From Bacteroidota bacterium (GTDB lineage Bacteria; Bacteroidota; Bacteroidia; Bacteroidales; Marinifilaceae): a stretch of DNA of 7,055 bases. Below, piece by piece: positions 1-4,938 of this stretch (position 1 is the first letter of the stretch; the number at the start of each line of letters is the position of its first letter). The translations under genes were made by a program, and so were the position numbers. The stretch is from the NCBI GenBank assembly GCA_023400335.1, contig JAEXFF010000086.1, forward strand, positions 1 to 7,055, in the 5' to 3' direction. Under the pieces are notes generated by a model. That model was given only the letters and a program-made list of their open reading frames with translations. It made no database searches and was not told the origin of the DNA.

Positions 1-2
1 GT

Positions 3-476
3 GTATACCCCGACCACATCGTATTCTGGAACGCCGGACAGCTCCCGGACAATTGGACGCTTGAAAATCTTCTTCAGAAACATCCCTCACGTCCTTATAA
101 TCCGGACATTGCCAATGCTCTTTTCCGTAGTGGCGACATTGAGACGTGGGGTAGAGGCTTCCGTAAAATCATACAATCCACCCTTGAGGAAAAACAGCTT
201 CCGCCGCAAATTGATTACCATTCCGGTATCATGCTTACCTTTTATTCTGATACTCGTTACCAGCTTTCCGCCGAGGGTTTGGATGAAAATTCCATCAAAG
301 TTATTCAATACGTCCTTCAAAATGGAAGCATCACGAATACTGAAGTAAAACAATTGCTAAATGTTAGTAAGCCCACAGCTACACGAATCCTGCAAAGTTT
401 ACAATCAAAATTAGAGCGAATAGGATTAACGGGAAAGGGTACATCTTATATATTAAAGGGCTCACAAAGGGCTTAA
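3..476 (+). CDS. AlbA_2/COG2865-type ATP-binding regulator, C-terminal part (5' end outside window)
   Basis: This is the last ~157 codons of a larger protein whose start lies left of the window; the frame is open from base 3 to the TAA at 474-476. The visible part begins with VYPDHIVFWNAGQLP and continues through YNPDIANALFRSGDIETWGRGF, the hallmark of the GHKL-like HATPase_c_4 region at the C-terminus of COG2865 regulators (N-terminal AlbA_2/Schlafen-like domain in the full family). The last ~70 residues (NGSITNTEVKQLLNVSKPTATRIL) form a winged helix-turn-helix. The family is usually 400-550 aa, so about two thirds is missing from view. Its cellular role is not well defined; such genes are common accessory cargo in Bacteroidales and are generally taken to be DNA-binding regulators. 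The end is unusual: the last codons fall in 11-bp tandem units, so the native C-terminus may vary. The assignment is by remembered motifs, not by search. Confidence 0.85.
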   Translation, partial: VYPDHIVFWNAGQLPDNWTLENLLQKHPSRPYNPDIANALFRSGDIETWGRGFRKIIQSTLEEKQLPPQIDYHSGIMLTFYSDTRYQLSAEGLDENSIKVIQYVLQNGSITNTEVKQLLNVSKPTATRILQSLQSKLERIGLTGKGTSYILKGSQRA

Positions 477-510
477 GGAATGAAGCAACAACTTAGCAAC
501 AACTTAGCAA
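458..510 (+). repeat. 11-bp tandem repeats at the 3' end of the AlbA-type gene
   Basis: Unit GGGCTCACAAA (458-468) is followed by the related GGGCTTAAGGA (469-479), then two exact copies of CAACAACTTAG (486-496, 497-507) and a partial third (CAA). Eleven is not a multiple of three, so gain or loss of a unit shifts the reading frame; three units would encode an 11-residue period. The gene's stop codon lies inside the first block. A related pair is found at 592-613. Confidence 0.7.
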
Positions 511-591
511 ACGAATTATTTTGAAATCGATAAGAGATTGATATACAGAATTTTGAATGAAAAGCACTAAAAATAATGAGGATTTTGCAAT

Positions 592-613
592 GGGCTTACA
601 AAGGGCTCACAAA
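592..613 (+). repeat. Second copy of the 11-bp tandem unit (GGGCTTACAAA, GGGCTCACAAA)
   Basis: Two adjacent 11-mers differing at one base, one of them identical to the unit at 458-468 inside the AlbA-type gene. The 110 bp between the two blocks has no gene. The second block is probably a displaced part of the original repeat tract. Confidence 0.65.
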
Positions 614-626
614 GGATTCAAATAAC

Positions 627-654
627 GAAAGCCGCCGTTTGACCGGCAGCTTTC
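627..654 (-). terminator. Hairpin downstream of the symE pseudogene
   Basis: GAAAGCCGCCG (627-637) pairs with CGGCAGCTTTC (644-654) around a 6-nt loop. On the minus strand the single non-Watson-Crick position is a G-U wobble, and the stem is followed by GTTATTT, so it best fits a terminator of the minus-strand symE-like transcript. It lies 19 bp past the last stop of that pseudogene. It could also stop plus-strand transcripts from the AlbA-type gene. Confidence 0.6.
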
Positions 655-672
655 CGTTTGCTGATTTACTTT

Positions 673-911
673 TCAATTTTCCCTGTTCCTACTGTCCGGC
701 AGCCTCTCGCAACTGATCACCAGCACTCCATCCCATACGACAATCCGGGCAAAATCTCCGACTTCAAACCCTGCTTTTTAGCCATACGCCGGCTAAGGAA
801 ATCGAGGGTAAATTCCGCTGATTAGTAGAGCGGGGAGCATTCAAGCACCTTAATTTTACGGGTGTTTACTTCATCTTTTTGTTTTTTGGGTTTCACATCA
901 GCGGTCCTCAT
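673..911 (-). pseudogene. SymE-like toxin pseudogene (frameshifted)
   Basis: SymE proteins are small AbrB-fold toxins that Bacteroidales carry in many copies. Read on the minus strand from ATG at 911, the first 29 codons (NTRKIKVLECSPLY) stop at TAA 822-824. The homology then continues in other frames as ISGIYPR, SLAGVWL and finally KAGFEVGDFARIVV followed by VLVISCERLPDS, ending at TGA 673-675. This order matches the family pattern: basic N-terminus, K-[IL]-K-V-x-x-SPxY, P-x-[IL]-x-L-x-G-x-WL, x-x-AGF-x-x-G-D, L-V-I. At least two frameshifts separate the blocks, so no functional protein is expected. A terminator-like hairpin follows at 627-654. No residues can be claimed as catalytic. The family call rests on the AGFEVGDFARIVV block and the spacing. 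Confidence 0.7.
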
Positions 912-922
912 AAATTTTGATA

Positions 923-1048
923 TTAAAGTGAGGGCGGAAATAAAAAGACGATTCCGCCTTTCCCGTTGAGTAACACCACCAAAGCAGCTGGGAGCACATT
1001 AATACATCCCACGGGGGTACGGAACCGTGTATCAAAATCAGCAGGCAT
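923..1048 (-). CDS. Possible 41-aa small ORF upstream of the symE remnant
   Basis: Open from ATG 1046-1048 to TAA 923-925 on the minus strand, 11 bp before the symE ATG. The peptide begins MPADFDTRFRTPVG, has a hydrophobic middle (VLPAALVVLL) and ends GGIVFLFPPSL. I do not recognise it. The ATG directly follows a hairpin plus T-tract (1049-1076), so it could be a leader peptide or an accidental frame. A second hairpin (GGCGGAA/TTCCGCC, about 933-960) sits within its 3' end. No Shine-Dalgarno sequence is seen, which is normal for this group. Confidence 0.25.
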   Translation of the reverse strand: MPADFDTRFRTPVGCINVLPAALVVLLNGKGGIVFLFPPSL

Positions 1049-1085
1049 AAAAAAGCCCGCCGGATAAAGAGGCAGGTATCCCTGC
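1049..1085 (-). terminator. Terminator hairpin with overlapping alternative hairpin (attenuator-like), upstream of the small ORF/symE
   Basis: On the minus strand CCTGCC (1076-1071) pairs with GGCGGG (1061-1056) over a 9-nt loop and is followed by C and six Ts (1054-1049), a standard intrinsic terminator. The same CCTGC can instead pair with GCAGG at 1085-1081 over a GATA loop. The two hairpins are mutually exclusive, as in attenuators. What would switch them is not visible. Confidence 0.5.
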
Positions 1086-1187
1086 TTTGATGATATGTTA
1101 CTTACTTTAAATATACAACTTTATTTCACCTTATCAAATGCATAAAGACAAAAATATATTTTTTATGTTTTATTTTTCCAAAGTCAT

Positions 1188-1195
1188 TACCTTTG
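1188..1195 (+). promoter_or_regulatory. Bacteroidetes -7 box (TACCTTTG) of the AlbA_2 fragment gene
   Basis: TACCTTTG fits the TAnnTTTG -7 consensus of the Bacteroidetes primary sigma factor. It is 35 bp before the ATG at 1231, with an AT-rich leader between. No strong -33 TTTG is seen; a T-rich stretch lies at the expected distance. Confidence 0.55.
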
Positions 1196-1230
1196 CTTAT
1201 ATAAGACTAAACTAAATATAATTTCAGCCT

Positions 1231-1431
1231 ATGAAATGGACAATCGAAAATCTACAGGAATTGGTGAGCGATCAGGAAGAAGAAACCAACACATTAGAAT
1301 TTAAAGATGCTGATGCTTTATCCAATGCACGATTAAAGCCACGGGACAAAGGAGAATTGATGAAAGACATTTCCGCAATGGCAAACTCTAATGGTGGTAC
1401 CATCATATTTGGCATTCAGGAAACAAAATAA
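1231..1431 (+). pseudogene. AlbA_2-domain protein, N-terminal fragment (truncated)
   Basis: Encodes 66 aa that match the start of AlbA_2/Schlafen-like regulators (the same family as the gene at 3-476). The peptide has ENLQELVSDQEEETNTLEFK with the usual LEFK motif near residue 24, then KDISAMANSNGGTIIFGIQE (about residues 45-64), the conserved strand-helix-GG-GI core. In intact proteins the sequence continues for hundreds of residues; here it ends GIQETK-TAA and what follows is unrelated. It is probably the 5' remnant of a COG2865-type gene cut by a deletion at about 1432. It keeps a plausible promoter, so a short peptide could still be made. It cannot be the missing start of the 3-476 gene, since the order is reversed. 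Confidence 0.7.
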
Positions 1432-1671
1432 AAAAACAAACCACTTCCTCCGGTATATCATCGGCATCGCTGCCTCATAACAATCGGTATACATTATTCT
1501 TTCACTCATGTTAAATCCACACCCATAAAAGCAAAAACAAACGAATTATTTGAAGACTTCACCGGCTCAACCGATAACATCACTGCCGTCCATTCTGCCG
1601 GTCACTTGGTTGTACGTAACAAAGTGACCCCCGTCGTACAAATTTATGCGATCAACACCCTAAACGGTTAG
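1432..1671 (+). pseudogene. Unidentified coding remnant, same frame as the AlbA_2 fragment
   Basis: After the TAA of the AlbA_2 fragment the same frame stays open for 79 codons to TAG 1669-1671. It contains TNELFEDFTGSTDNITAVHS and HLVVRNKVTPVVQIYAIN. The second half has the alternating pattern of a beta-rich C-terminal domain (loosely like Bacteroidetes secretion sorting domains), but I cannot assign it. There is no start codon of its own. A near-perfect inverted repeat (1600-1629) lies inside. It may be the 3' end of a deleted surface-protein gene or simply an open frame. Confidence 0.25.
1600..1629. repeat. 30-bp inverted repeat (GGTCACTT ... AAGTGACC)
   Basis: Eight perfect pairs (GGTCACTT with AAGTGACC), one G/A mismatch, then GTT/AAC preceded by a further wobble pair and a TACG loop: about 12 pairs over 30 bases. 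It is not followed by a T-tract on either strand, so it is unlikely to be a terminator. A palindromic protein-binding or recombination site is possible. Confidence 0.5.
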
Positions 1672-1764
1672 CATCCGCTCGTCAGACTACAGTCATGAAT
1701 ATAACCGAAGAATCAGCCGGTTCATAACCGCGGATAATACTGCATAAAAGAAAGGGGGGGAACT

Positions 1765-1938
1765 ATAGCAACTAATTGGAAATCGACCTTATGGGGCATC
1801 ATCCTTACGATTTTGACGCTGGGGCTTTCTCTTATCCAAAACCGCAAAAAAATTGAAGGGGAGGGAAGGCAAAAAATCCGCAAAGCAGCCCTATGGAAAA
1901 TGATTGTCTGTTTTTATTGTGCATATAAGCGGCTTTAA
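1765..1938 (+). pseudogene. Small hydrophobic peptide remnant, 'smalltalk'-like, no usable start codon
   Basis: The frame ATA-GCA-ACT-AAT-TGG (from 1765) follows a strong purine tract AAAGGGGGGG (1751-1760). It encodes NWKSTLWGIILTILTLGLSL followed by IQNRKKIEGEG and a longer tail to TAA 1936-1938. The NWK-x8-LT-hydrophobic pattern resembles the short 'smalltalk' peptides that sit next to HU-like and amidase genes in Bacteroides; those are ~30-35 aa and start ATG. Here the start position reads ATA and no in-frame ATG/GTG/TTG lies at that point. It probably decayed or was truncated. The resemblance rests on memory of a short motif and is weak. Confidence 0.3.
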
Positions 1939-1995
1939 GGGTTGCTTATTTTTTACTTTACGTTTTGAAAATGTTTTGCAAGCTGTTAAAATACA

Positions 1996-2031
1996 AAATC
2001 CAACTATCTGAAAAATAAGATAATTGGATTT
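1996..2031 (-). terminator. Intrinsic terminator of the tRNA-like gene
   Basis: A 14-bp stem (1996-2009 with 2018-2031, one G-U wobble on one strand) with an 8-nt loop, followed on the minus strand by TTTTGTATTTT. It begins 9 bp past the acceptor end of the minus-strand tRNA-like sequence, where a tRNA terminator is expected. Confidence 0.75.
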
Positions 2032-2040
2032 CAATGTTGT

Positions 2041-2113
2041 GGTCCCACTTGGGCTTGAACCAAGGACCCTCTGATTATGAGTCGGATGCTCTAACAAACT
2101 GTTCTATGTGACT
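2041..2113 (-). pseudogene. Degenerate tRNA-like gene, CAU anticodon (tRNA-Met/Ile2 type)
   Basis: Read on the minus strand the 73 bases lay out as a tRNA. The T arm is perfect (CTTGG-TTCAAGC-CCAAG, 2064-2048), the anticodon loop is CTCATAA (2081-2075; CAT at 2079-2077), and the acceptor 3' strand is TGGGACC. The 5' half is damaged. The acceptor 5' strand AGTCACA mismatches at positions 1 and 5. The D stem GAAC against GAGC has two mismatches, the D-loop GG is lost (AGTTTGTTA), and one anticodon-stem pair (29-41) is broken. No CCA is encoded. With about five unpaired stem positions it is unlikely to be a working tRNA. Decay confined mostly to the 5' half, with a clean 3' half, is also what remains at integration sites of tRNA-targeting elements, and a tyrosine-recombinase remnant lies 280 bp away. 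The true amino-acid identity cannot be decided. Confidence 0.75.
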
Positions 2114-2395
2114 TTACAGAAAAACCGCGATAGATTTCTGTATAATTTATTGTTTACTTTAAAGAACTTTTTTATCGACTTTTTAAGGTCGTCTAAACCA
2201 ACCAAAGCGCAGAATTATGAGAAGAGGTTTTAGCATATTCTTTTATTTTCTGCTTTTGACTATTCTTGTAAAGAGAGCAGAATATCAAAGCATTATGAGG
2301 AAATGTGTATCCACCTTTTTGAAGTGATCCTGCCTTTATTTGTAAACTTGTACGCAAGTAAGTGTACACGACGTGTATAGCAAAGTGTACATATT
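2114..2395. other. Gene-poor spacer between tRNA remnant and integrase remnant
   Basis: AT-rich, with no convincing gene. A 36-codon hydrophobic frame (ATG 2217 to TGA 2325-2327, plus strand) has no recognisable features. Near the right end three similar 7-mers (GTGTACA 2362, GTGTATA 2373, GTGTACA 2385) are spaced 11-12 bp apart. Confidence 0.4.
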
Positions 2396-2581
2396 AGAGT
2401 CTTCATTACACCGGAAATGTGGATGATTATTCGACGTTGGGGTAATCTAGTTGTGTCGGATAATTATATTTTTAATACGATTAAACACACTGATGATGAA
2501 GAACTGCATTATAAATGAAAGAAATGGTTTCTCAAACAGTTTAATCAAAAAATGAAAATTATAGGAGCTACAGTTGGTATT
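2396..2581 (+). pseudogene. Tyrosine recombinase (phage-type integrase) fragment
   Basis: The frame reads VFITPEMWMIIRRWGNLVVS, then DNYIFNTIKHTDDEELHYK, a TGA at 2516-2518, and on in the same frame KKWFLKQFNQKMKIIGATVG. This is the stretch between the two catalytic halves of Bacteroidetes integrases (typical wording: ..IIxRWGNxxxxDNYIFPxL..KxFxKxxNxxMKxIGxxVGI..). The TGA replaces what is usually Arg (CGA to TGA fits). The N-terminal DNA-binding part and the catalytic H-x-x-R and Tyr C-terminal box are absent. At about 2580 the homology stops exactly where an oppositely oriented hipA fragment begins. It is a relic of an integrated element, probably related to the tRNA-like site at 2041-2113. 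Confidence 0.7.
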
Positions 2582-2683
2582 TTTTGTATATTGAAAGGCA
2601 CACCGGGTATGATCGGGCGTCATCGTTAATTCGCCTACTTTTCGATCGTGATAAAATACGGCCAGTTTATCTGTTAATTTCAT
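2582..2683 (-). pseudogene. hipA remnant (N-terminal 34 codons of HipA-like kinase)
   Basis: From ATG 2681-2683 the minus strand reads MKLTDKLAVFYHDRKVGEL and then TMTPDHTRCAFQYTK, which matches the first strand-hairpin of the HipA N-terminal domain (K-L-x-V-x-x-x-x-x-x-VG-x-L-x-x-T-x-x-x-x-x-F-x-Y). HipA is a ~300-440 aa serine/threonine kinase toxin in two-component modules, so the whole kinase domain is missing here. The start overlaps the end of hipB by 17 bp, the arrangement expected for translational coupling. The reading frame runs on to 2447 but only as antisense of the integrase fragment, so the break is at about 2580. Confidence 0.7.
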
Positions 2684-2993
2684 TCCGTCCTCTTTTTCTG
2701 TTTTGGTTGCGGTTAATCCTGTCCAGTTCCTGCATGGTGTTGTATTTAGGTTCTGAGAGTAGATTCTTGATTTCGTCCGAATATCCCAGGGCTTTGCAGA
2801 GTGCAACGTATGATTCCAGTGAGATTTTATGGTTCTTTTCAAACTTAGCGATAGTAGGTGCAGGTACTCCACTTAGTTGGGAAAGCATCGCACGGGATAT
2901 ATTTTTTTCTAATCTCCTTTTTTGCAGATTCCGGGAAAGAGTCTGCATTAGATCTTCAACAGAATCCAAATTAAAGTCATATATAAGATCCAT
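2667..2993 (-). CDS. hipB: HipB-like antitoxin / XRE-family repressor, intact
   Basis: A 108-aa protein with one helix-turn-helix of the XRE/Cro type. The HTH spans about residues 20-75: LSRNLQKRRLEKNISRAMLS, then QLSGVPAPTIAKFEKN (recognition helix ~45-54) and an IXLESYVALCKALGY closing helix. The C-terminal tail is very basic (NRNQNRKRGRNEINR). HipB binds operators as a dimer, represses its own operon and blocks HipA kinase. The next gene in the same direction overlaps by 17 bp and is a HipA N-terminus, which identifies the module; only the antitoxin is complete. The ATG at 2991-2993 is chosen because a promoter is well placed upstream and the first operator-like repeat lies on it. No Shine-Dalgarno sequence is present. 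Without HipA it may act only as a free repressor. An alternative reading is a stand-alone XRE regulator. Confidence 0.85.
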   Translation of the reverse strand: MDLIYDFNLDSVEDLMQTLSRNLQKRRLEKNISRAMLSQLSGVPAPTIAKFEKNHKISLESYVALCKALGYSDEIKNLLSEPKYNTMQELDRINRNQNRKRGRNEINR

Positions 2994-3048
2994 TATAGTA
3001 TCTTTTATATTGAAAAAGTGAGAATAATTGATATTATAGTATCTTTTA
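2992..3048 (-). promoter_or_regulatory. Twin operator-like repeats upstream of hipB
   Basis: The 16-mer ATTATAGTATCTTTTA occurs exactly at 2992-3007 and 3033-3048, 41 bp apart (close to four helical turns). The proximal copy covers the hipB start codon and the distal copy lies just downstream of the -7 box, around the expected transcription start. HipB-family repressors bind repeated sites in their own promoter, so autorepression is the likely role. Confidence 0.65.
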
Positions 3049-3080
3049 CAAAGATAAGGAAAAGGGAATACAGAAACAAA
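3049..3080 (-). promoter_or_regulatory. hipB promoter (TTTG, 20-bp spacer, TATCTTTG)
   Basis: On the minus strand TTTG (3080-3077) is followed after 20 nt by TATCTTTG (3056-3049), matching the Bacteroidetes -33/-7 pattern. Transcription would start near 3042, about 50 nt before the hipB ATG and inside the distal operator repeat. Confidence 0.65.
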
Positions 3081-3485
3081 TTTATTTGAATTTTGTTAAG
3101 GTGTGGTTTATCTTATTTAAAGATAGAAAAATTAGGTAAATTATGGTCGGAGTTTTGCTGATAAATAGTAAGTTCGTTCATTCATCAAATGGCGGATGTT
3201 CAAGTCAAAAGGTTTTTATCTCAATTTTGGAATGGAATATATTATTTAGTATCAAAATGTCGGTTGTTACAACTTTGGATATTTCTTTTTCTGATGTAAA
3301 AGTAAAACAATTGTTTTGAAAGAACAATACGAATATATACACCTTTTAAAATGATCATTGGATAATATATCCGGGAGTTTTCATATTTGAATGAAATAAA
3401 TAAGTCAATGGACTTATTTAATATTTTCGTAATCTATTTAAATAAAGGATATTACAACTTTGAAATATATAACTAATTTTTAAGA
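3081..3485. other. AT-rich intergenic region without genes
   Basis: No coding signal is seen in any frame. It holds a perfect 10-bp hairpin (TAAATAAGTC-AATG-GACTTATTTA, 3397-3420) and an 11-bp direct repeat TTACAACTTTG (3267-3277 and 3452-3462). The missing 5' half of the transposase that follows should lie here but does not, so the left end of that element was deleted. Confidence 0.5.
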
Positions 3486-4275
3486 CAGGTTATCACCAAT
3501 AAGGTCAGCCAGGTTGCTTCAGAGTGGCAGAACCGTTCTCTGGAAAGTTTATACATGATTGTTTGGATAGATGGCATTGTATTCAAGGTCAGGGAAAATG
3601 GCAAGGTTATCAACAAGATTGTCTATTTATGTGTAGGCCTGAACAAGGAGGGCTTCAAAGAGGTATTGGGCATGTGGGTTGGTAAAAATGAGAGTGCCGC
3701 TTTCTGGATGGGCGTGTTAAAGGATCTCAAAGCCCGTGGTGTAGAAGGTATCCTGATCACAGAGACTGACAATCTGAATGGATTTCCAGAAACTGTCAAG
3801 AGTGTGTTTCCCGCCTCTACCACCCAAATATGTGTGGTACATTAAATCAGAAACTCCTGTCGGTATTTGGTTTAGAAAGAAAAAAAGGAGTTTACTTCTG
3901 ATTTGAAGAACATCTATAACGCACCTACTAAAGAAGCGGCAAAGATGAGTTGGACAACTTCGTGCGAAGATGGGGCAGTAAATATCCCTATGCAATACGT
4001 TCATGGAGAAATAATTGGGAAGAACTAACCGTATTCTTTGACTTCCCTGTTGAGATTAGAAAAATCATCTATACAACGAATCTTATTGAGAATCTGAATG
4101 GGAAAATTAGAAAGTATACCAAAAATAAGCTATCATTCCCAAATGATGATGCTCTGAAGAAGTCTGTTTATCTCGCTATTACAGAAATCGAAAAAAATGG
4201 TATCAACCGATTTGGAATCGGGCATTGATTTTTAATCAATTTATAACTATTTTTGAAAACAGGATTCAAGTATAA
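3486..4275 (+). pseudogene. IS256-family transposase, 5'-truncated and multiply broken
   Basis: Translating across the lesions gives a continuous IS256/MULE-type (Transposase_mut) C-terminal half. It runs from VITNKVSQVASEWQNRSLES and IVWIDGIVFKVRENGKV through LNKEGFKEVLGMWVGKNESA, TETDNLNGFPETVKSVFP and QICVVH to [20 protein letters not shown] and [23 protein letters not shown] residues are visible (D in WIDGI, D in TETDN, E in LIENLN). The lesions are: TAA at 3843-3845 where Gln is normal (CVVH-Q-IRNS, one C-to-T change); TAG at 3873-3875 where Trp is normal (VV-W-KDKKEF); a 1-base loss near 3946-3948 (before LDNFVRRWG); and a 1-base loss in the A-run near 4193-4197, after which NQFITIFENRIQV follows to TAA 4273-4275. 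About 150 N-terminal residues are absent. The element cannot transpose by itself. Confidence 0.85.
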
Positions 4276-4298
4276 TACATTAATCCTGAAGTTTTCTA

Positions 4299-4322
4299 TT
4301 TACACAAAATTGTTGATAGTCC
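4299..4322 (-). repeat. Probable right terminal inverted repeat of the IS256-family element
   Basis: TTTACACAAAATTGTTGATAG (with TCC following) lies 24 bp past the transposase end and resembles the T-T-TACACA...GACAGTCC ends common in IS256-family elements. The matching left end is not found in the window, in agreement with the 5' truncation, so it cannot be confirmed by pairing. Confidence 0.45.
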
Positions 4323-4335
4323 ATGTTATCTTTGG

Positions 4336-4368
4336 CTTCAGCATGTAACCCATTACATATTGTTGAAG
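4336..4368. terminator. Bipartite hairpin between the IS remnant and yjjB-like gene
   Basis: CTTCA...TGAAG encloses ATGTAA-CCCA-TTACAT with a small internal loop. It lies 45 bp beyond the yjjB-like stop (minus strand) and is the only stem available to end that operon. Neither side has a strong T-tract, so a terminator role is uncertain. Confidence 0.3.
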
Positions 4369-4413
4369 GTATATTTATTAATATTAATTCATTCGCTTGC
4401 TTATTTTGTATAT

Positions 4414-4938
4414 TTAAATTTGCGGTTGTTTGTTTTTGTGTTGTTTTAGCAGCCGGGTCATGGTAAAGGATTGTTTATAGAAGACGAACATGGCGAGTGA
4501 AACGCCGATGACGAGGGCGGACAGGACGAATAAAGTGGTCAGGCCATTGCGGAAGATTTCGACGGTGAATTGTTGCAATTGGGCCATGTCGTCACTTCGC
4601 ATAAAGCGGATGAGGGCAAGTACAGTTTTATAGGCATACATTCCCGGAATCATGGGTAGTAGGGCCGGGAAAGAAAACACTTCTGCCGGACACCGGACGA
4701 GGCGGGCGGCTAACATACTTAGCATCCCGATCCCGAAAGCTGCAAAGAGTGAAGATATGGTCAAATTCAACGGGGTGTGGTATAATAGGTAGAAACGGCA
4801 GGCATGGCCGATAGCTCCCAGTATGGCTACAATTAAAATAACACGTTTGGGAGGATTGGAGATAACGGCAAATCCGATGGCGGCGATGGCGGCAAATAAT
4901 CCGTCGGTAATGATAGGTAACCAAAATCCGTTGTTCAT
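4414..4938 (-). CDS. yjjB: Split ThrE-family exporter, small subunit (YjjB-like, ThrE_2)
   Basis: A 174-aa integral membrane protein with hydrophobic segments at about residues 8-27, 33-50, 57-80, 90-110 and 132-155. It carries the family signature PALLPMIPGMYAYK (91-104), with the conserved Pro-Gly kink (PxIPG), and a basic tail (LLKQHKNKQPQ). It matches the ThrE_2 half of the threonine/serine exporter family at full length. Its ATG overlaps the stop of the upstream yjjP-like gene as ATGA (4938-4935), a strong sign of coupled translation and of a two-subunit transporter. In E. coli YjjP and YjjB together have been reported to export succinate, while Corynebacterium ThrE (both halves fused) exports threonine; which substrate applies here cannot be read from sequence. 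The upstream carboxyltransferase/biotin-carrier remnant favours a dicarboxylate link (inference). Confidence 0.9.
   Translation of the reverse strand: MNNGFWLPIITDGLFAAIAAIGFAVISNPPKRVILIVAILGAIGHACRFYLLYHTPLNLTISSLFAAFGIGMLSMLAARLVRCPAEVFSFPALLPMIPGMYAYKTVLALIRFMRSDDMAQLQQFTVEIFRNGLTTLFVLSALVIGVSLAMFVFYKQSFTMTRLLKQHKNKQPQI

Noticed and set aside
1..348. 115-codon frame starting at GTG 1.
   Set aside because: It is a shifted shadow of the AlbA-type gene, which shows HATPase and HTH motifs in the frame starting at base 3.
1069..1088. GAGGCAGGTATCC at 1069-1081 is identical to the B12-box region of the riboswitch (6467-6479), suggesting another cobalamin riboswitch on the minus strand.
   Set aside because: The upstream minus-strand sequence lacks the GCGCAACTGTAA core and the other conserved blocks; the match is explained by the hairpin pair at 1049-1085.
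1336..1509. Minus-strand frame from ATG 1509 (MSERIMYTDCYEAAMPMIY).
   Set aside because: Most of it is antisense to the AlbA_2 fragment. The first ~24 residues could be a gene start cut at the same junction, but no family is recognised.
1891..2097. 68-codon minus-strand frame (HNQRVLGSSPSGTTT).
   Set aside because: This peptide is the known artefact of translating a tRNA; the frame covers the tRNA-like sequence and its terminator.
2217..2327. 36-codon hydrophobic plus-strand ORF.
   Set aside because: No recognisable motif, promoter or neighbour supports it.
2584..3021. 145-codon plus-strand frame across hipB.
   Set aside because: It is antisense to hipB and hipA, whose frames show clear family motifs.
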